Shown here in pieces: positions 28,047 to 31,525 of a stretch of 31,525 bases of DNA; the first letter of the stretch is position 1, and every line of letters begins with the position of its first letter. The DNA lies in the NCBI GenBank assembly GCA_003427395.1, contig BFEA01000115.1:1434055-1465579 (forward strand). The letters run 5' to 3'. The notes below the pieces were generated by a model. It made no database searches and was not told the DNA's origin. It was given only the letters and a program-made list of their open reading frames with translations. The position numbers and the translations under genes are program-made. This stretch comes from Chara braunii. Taxonomy: Eukaryota; Streptophyta; Charophyceae; Charales; Characeae.

Positions 28047-28795
28047 TGTGCGCGTCCCTGCGTTTGGCTGTGCGTGAGATGTCATACATCACATGGCCGA
28101 CGGCCATATTGTTTTGTACGGTGTTCTCAACGTCCTCGAAATCGCACACCAATGCAGTGCTCTTCGTCGCCTTCTGAGCACACTTGTCATCTTCGTAGGT
28201 TGCCGCCGTGTCCATCACGTGGGATTGCATGGCAGACCATCCCCAGAAGATTGTCCTTGTGTGTGTCGTATTGCTGGTCATTGTGGTCATCGTGGTGCGT
28301 GCGTCCCTGCGTTTGGCTGTGCGTGAGATGTCATACATCTCATGGCCGACGGCCGTATTCTATTGTGTGGTGTTCTCAATGTCCTTGAAATCTGCACACC
28401 AACGCAGTGCTCTTCGTCGCCTTTTGAGCACGCTTGTCGTCTTCGTAGGTTGCCGCCGTGTCCATCATGTGGGATTGCATGGCAGACCATCCCCAAAAGA
28501 TTGTCCTTGTGTGTGTCGTATTGCTGGTCACTGTGGTCATCGTGGTGCGCGCTTCCCTGCTTTTGGCTGTGCGTGAGATGTCATACATCTCATGGCTGAC
28601 GGCCATATTGTATTGTGTGGTGTTCTCAATGTCCTCGAAATCTGCACACCAATGCAGTGCTCTTCGTCGCCTTCCGAGCACACTTGTCGTCTTCGTAGGT
28701 TGCCGCCGTGTCCATCATGTGGGATTGCATGGCTGACCATCTTGGGAATATTGTCCTTTTGTGTGTCGTGTTGCTGGTCCGTGTGGTCATCGTCC
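28047..28795. repeat. 249-bp tandem repeat, three units
   Basis: Units start near 28047, 28296 and 28546 (spacing 249 and 250), marked by GC(G/T)TCCCTGC at 28052, 28301 and 28551. Identity between units is high by eye. 249 is 83 codons, and both strands have frames that pass from unit to unit. On the minus strand the periodic peptide begins MYDISRTAKRRDA. The 1-bp length difference breaks the frame at the second junction, so coding is not supported. Confidence 0.92.
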
Positions 28796-28887
28796 TGTTG
28801 CACCTGTCTGGTTTGCTGTGCAGTCGTGCGAGGACTCACAAGCGGAGGTCGTCAAAGACGACATCCCAGAGGAAGCCGACAGCAATC

Positions 28888-29570
28888 ATGGCAGGTGCGA
28901 ACGACTATGAGAGGTACACATACAACACAGGAGTAGGCCCGTTGGTCAGTGATTGGAACGAAGCCCCACCCTGGTTTGACCCCACTCTTTATGCCCATCT
29001 GCCGCCCCATCAGCAGCCCCTGCCAGATGACGAGACTTGTCTCCCTCCCCCCTGCCACCCTGCCATTAGTGTACGAATCCACCCAGTTAATGTCGGAGGG
29101 TGCACGAATAGTGATGCTGGGTGCTGCCAGAAAGGGAGCAATGACATCGCTCATGTATTTTGACGGCCGACGTGGGATGGTCCCGCCCTTGGATCTTCAA
29201 TTATCCTCAGGGGGCCAGAGAGAAGTCACGCGTACTGTTTTCGTCGATTACCCCAGCCAATCCACCGGTGAGCCAACAGTTGGTGTGCAGGGAGGTTGCT
29301 GCAGTCATAGTCATGCCAACCATGCAGGAGCGGCTACGACTGCATACAGAGGTGGCTATGGCCAGCTGTCGGAGTTCAGTCAATGACGGCTGCGAGGGTA
29401 CAACGAACCGGGAGGTCAGCGAGCTCACCATCAACGACACGCTGTGTGGAGAGAATCATTGGTCGATTATCGACCATGCACGCAACGAGAAATGGGGAGT
29501 GTTGTCAAGCGCATCGGTTCCCGCCTTTTCTCACAAAAGGCAAGAGCCCTCCCGACCATGTCACGCATGA
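28888..29570 (+). pseudogene. Frameshifted relic of an unrecognised protein
   Basis: Starts at the ATG at 28888 (MAGANDYERYTYNTGVGPLV, then SDWNEAPPWFDPTLYAHLPP). Near a C-run at about 29045-29055 the sensible frame moves by one: LPLVYESTQLMSEGARIVML, LQLSSGGQREVTRTVFVDYP. At about 29383 it moves again: NDGCEGTTNREVSELTINDT. The composition of each stretch is protein-like and they follow on without overlap, so one ORF with two frameshifts is likelier than three genes. I do not recognise the family. A transposon-encoded accessory protein is a guess from the surroundings. It lies directly after the 249-bp repeats. Confidence 0.45.
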
Positions 29571-30967
29571 GTTAAACAAAAAACATTTTAAAGACAACTC
29601 GAGGACGATGCAAAATAATCCCTGCGAACCGCCGAGATGGTCGTGGTAGCGTCGTCCCTCTATCGCTCTAGCCGAGTGCGTCAGTTTTACTTCTCGTGGT
29701 TTCCTACGACAGGATATGTTTCCACGTCGCACAACTTTCTTCCCTAAGGGGTTGTCACTACCCTTAGGGGCGTATCCCTCCTGAGCTACTCACCACATGC
29801 AACAGTTTTTACTTGCGATTGCAGAGGTAGGTTAGGCGAGGGTGTTTGCTCGTTTCGCTGTAGCATAGGTGCGCATGAGTAAAATGGCTCCGTGACCCAG
29901 ACATTGCTCATGGCTCAGGGCGCTGATCTCCCAAGCACGAGACGTACACCAGTTGACTAGAACGGTGTTCAACCAAGTGTGAAAACCCATCAATTAATCT
30001 TAGTTCCTTGCACATATCACACTCACACACAAAACGAAATCATTATGTAAAATCACATAAGCCTCCAATAAGCACACTCATATCAAACGTCATCCTGAAA
30101 TTTTGGCAACCATTCCTGTCGAGATATAACACTAAAAAAAAAAACTTTACATACAGTTGACTCAGCAAGCAAAATTGCTAGACTAAGTGCGGTATTGAAC
30201 GAACTACAGTTGATTCGAATTGATGAATTCTCTTGCCAAAAACAATTTTCCGCCGTCCTTGATTAAAATCGAAGTTCCAAGCTATGACTGCAAAAAATAC
30301 GGCGTAAGAGAAATTCCCTGTTTAATGTATAGCAAGAACCTTTGACTTACTTCAATTGCCTCAATTGCAGTTCTCTTAGTTGAAGCATATTGTCAGGACG
30401 CGCCTCGAACTGTCCTGAAGGAGTCATGCCTTAAATAAGACTCTCATCTTCATGCAACTTCAGAATGTTCCCATATAATACGGTTGGGTTAATCGTCGAA
30501 GCCTAACGATCAACTCAAAGGTGTACTTCATGTTTCTCTCTTTGCTCTCGGTCTCTTCACACTATCTTTACTCATCTCGTAGAATGGTAGAATTGATGAC
30601 TATTTTATGCAAGTCGAATCTTTTGTTGTTTTCCAAGTTTCGCCGCCTGTCGACGTCTAAGATTTTATCTTTCACCTATTTGCGGTCGATTTACTGTCTT
30701 GACCAATAACACATGTTTGTTATTTATTCCTTTCTTACATATTTAGTCATCAATATCAAAGAATGATAGTGAAATCATCGGTGTAATCCGAATACTATCC
30801 ATCAGGCGGTCCTATCTACATTACGTTTTTTTTTTTTTTTTTTTTTTTTAATGATTACCTCGTGAAGCCTGTAATTGTTTCCTCAACGGGACGGTTGATG
30901 CACGATGTTTTTGGGAATCAGATGAAATTTATAGATGTAACCTCTAACCATGATAAATCAGACATCC
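29571..30967. other. AT-rich non-coding region
   Basis: No gene supported. It holds a hairpin CCCTAAGGG/CCCTTAGGG (29742-29750 and 29761-29769) and a 24-nt T-run at 30826-30849. Confidence 0.55.
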
Positions 30968-31471
30968 CTAGCGGGCTTGAGCCTCCATCGAGTCTAGGCG
31001 TGCGAGCTCGTCATCATCAAATATCAAGGTTGCGGGCCCCCCACCTCGCATGACTCTGACAATACGCGTTCCATAAAGAGAGGTCATTTGTGAGGCTTGC
31101 CTCCATACTATGGCACGAAAGGGTCGACTCAGTTCAAATAATATATCGAGTCTCTGTGTTCCGGATCCGAACAACGCTGAAGCGGTTGTCGGACGAGGTA
31201 ACTTGATACTCACAATGATTCGCGAGAGACATTGAAGATTACTCGCACGATGAAAATATAAGATATATCCATACAATTCCCCAGAAGTTCGAGCCGTATT
31301 GGCTCGAACATCTACACGAGTGCTATGAATCCCCGTCGGCGGCGGCCATGCGCGGCCGAATCCGCAGACGCGGCCAGACCGCCGACCCCGCGGACGCGTC
31401 CGTGCGAACGCGCGACTTTGAAGCCACGTGGCGGCCAGTGGGAGGGGGGTTGGGGATTCGGGAAGCGTCAT
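30968..31471 (-). CDS. Hypothetical ORF at the right edge
   Basis: The frame is open from an ATG at 31471 to a TAG at 30968 (167 codons). The first 50 residues are Arg/Pro-rich and may just reflect very GC-rich DNA (31320-31480). The later part (GELYGYILYFHRASNLQCLS; FDDDELARLDSMEAQAR) looks more protein-like. No domain recognised. It could be an exon, a transposon relic or chance. Confidence 0.3.
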   Translation of the reverse strand: MTLPESPTPLPLAATWLQSRAFARTRPRGRRSGRVCGFGRAWPPPTGIHSTRVDVRANTARTSGELYGYILYFHRASNLQCLSRIIVSIKLPRPTTASALFGSGTQRLDILFELSRPFRAIVWRQASQMTSLYGTRIVRVMRGGGPATLIFDDDELARLDSMEAQAR

Positions 31472-31525
31472 GGGGCGGCGCAACCCCAGCCCCACCCCCT
31501 CGAACGAAAAAAAAATAAAAAAAAA

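Noticed and set aside
27837-28338. Minus-strand frames across the G-rich tract and the 249-bp repeats
   Set aside because: They follow the repeat period and break when the unit length changes by 1 bp. No homologous domain recognised.
28047-28795. CRISPR-like array
   Set aside because: Units are 249 bp, directly adjacent, without spacers, in a eukaryotic context.
29742-29769. Hairpin CCCTAAGGG/CCCTTAGGG as a terminator
   Set aside because: No T-run follows, no gene ends next to it, and the host is eukaryotic.
30862-31053. 63-codon plus-strand frame
   Set aside because: Short, overlaps the minus-strand ORF and shows no recognisable features.

Overview
The window reads as nuclear DNA of a green-lineage eukaryote, and most of it is transposable-element sequence. 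Plant-type U6 snRNA sequence occurs as retrocopies, Ty3/gypsy elements (one with an initiator-Met-tRNA-like primer site) fill the centre, and no bacterial-style operons are present. A charophyte alga such as Chara is my best guess for the host, but that is inference from overall character.

Layout. 1-3167: non-coding DNA with a recurring 40-nt inverted motif, a decayed CCHC gag fragment, a 102-bp tandem repeat, a compound CT/CA microsatellite, a hairpin MITE, a SINE and a 95-97 bp MITE. 3168-19992: two related Ty3/gypsy elements, both on the minus strand and nested. Element 1 (4130-12455) is inserted inside the 3' LTR of element 2 (3168-19992). Each encodes gag, then protease, RT, RNase H and integrase with a chromodomain-like tail. 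Both are broken by stops, frameshifts and different large deletions, yet both keep an identical A AAA AAC TGA sequence where gag ends and pol opens in the -1 frame. A 5' fragment of U6 snRNA sits in one LTR of element 2.

19993-31525: a second U6 retrocopy, then a dense pile of short DNA elements whose inverted ends begin GGGC and whose flanks are 3-bp direct repeats of varying sequence (GTA, ATA, TGA, AGG, ACG, CCG, CCG). Some are nested in others. Three more copies of the SINE lie here, all on the minus strand. The only convincing host gene is on the minus strand at 24707-25741: a secreted right-handed beta-helix protein with six FxxN/GGA repeats. Its frame stays open past the TGA for 84 more codons that encode a transmembrane segment. 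Further right are a 249-bp tandem repeat (three units), a frameshifted protein relic at 28888-29570, an AT-rich empty stretch and an unrecognised ORF at the right edge.

The main novelty candidates are the GGGC-ended element family, the SINE family, the polyadenylated U6 retrocopies and the shared frameshift site in the gypsy pair.
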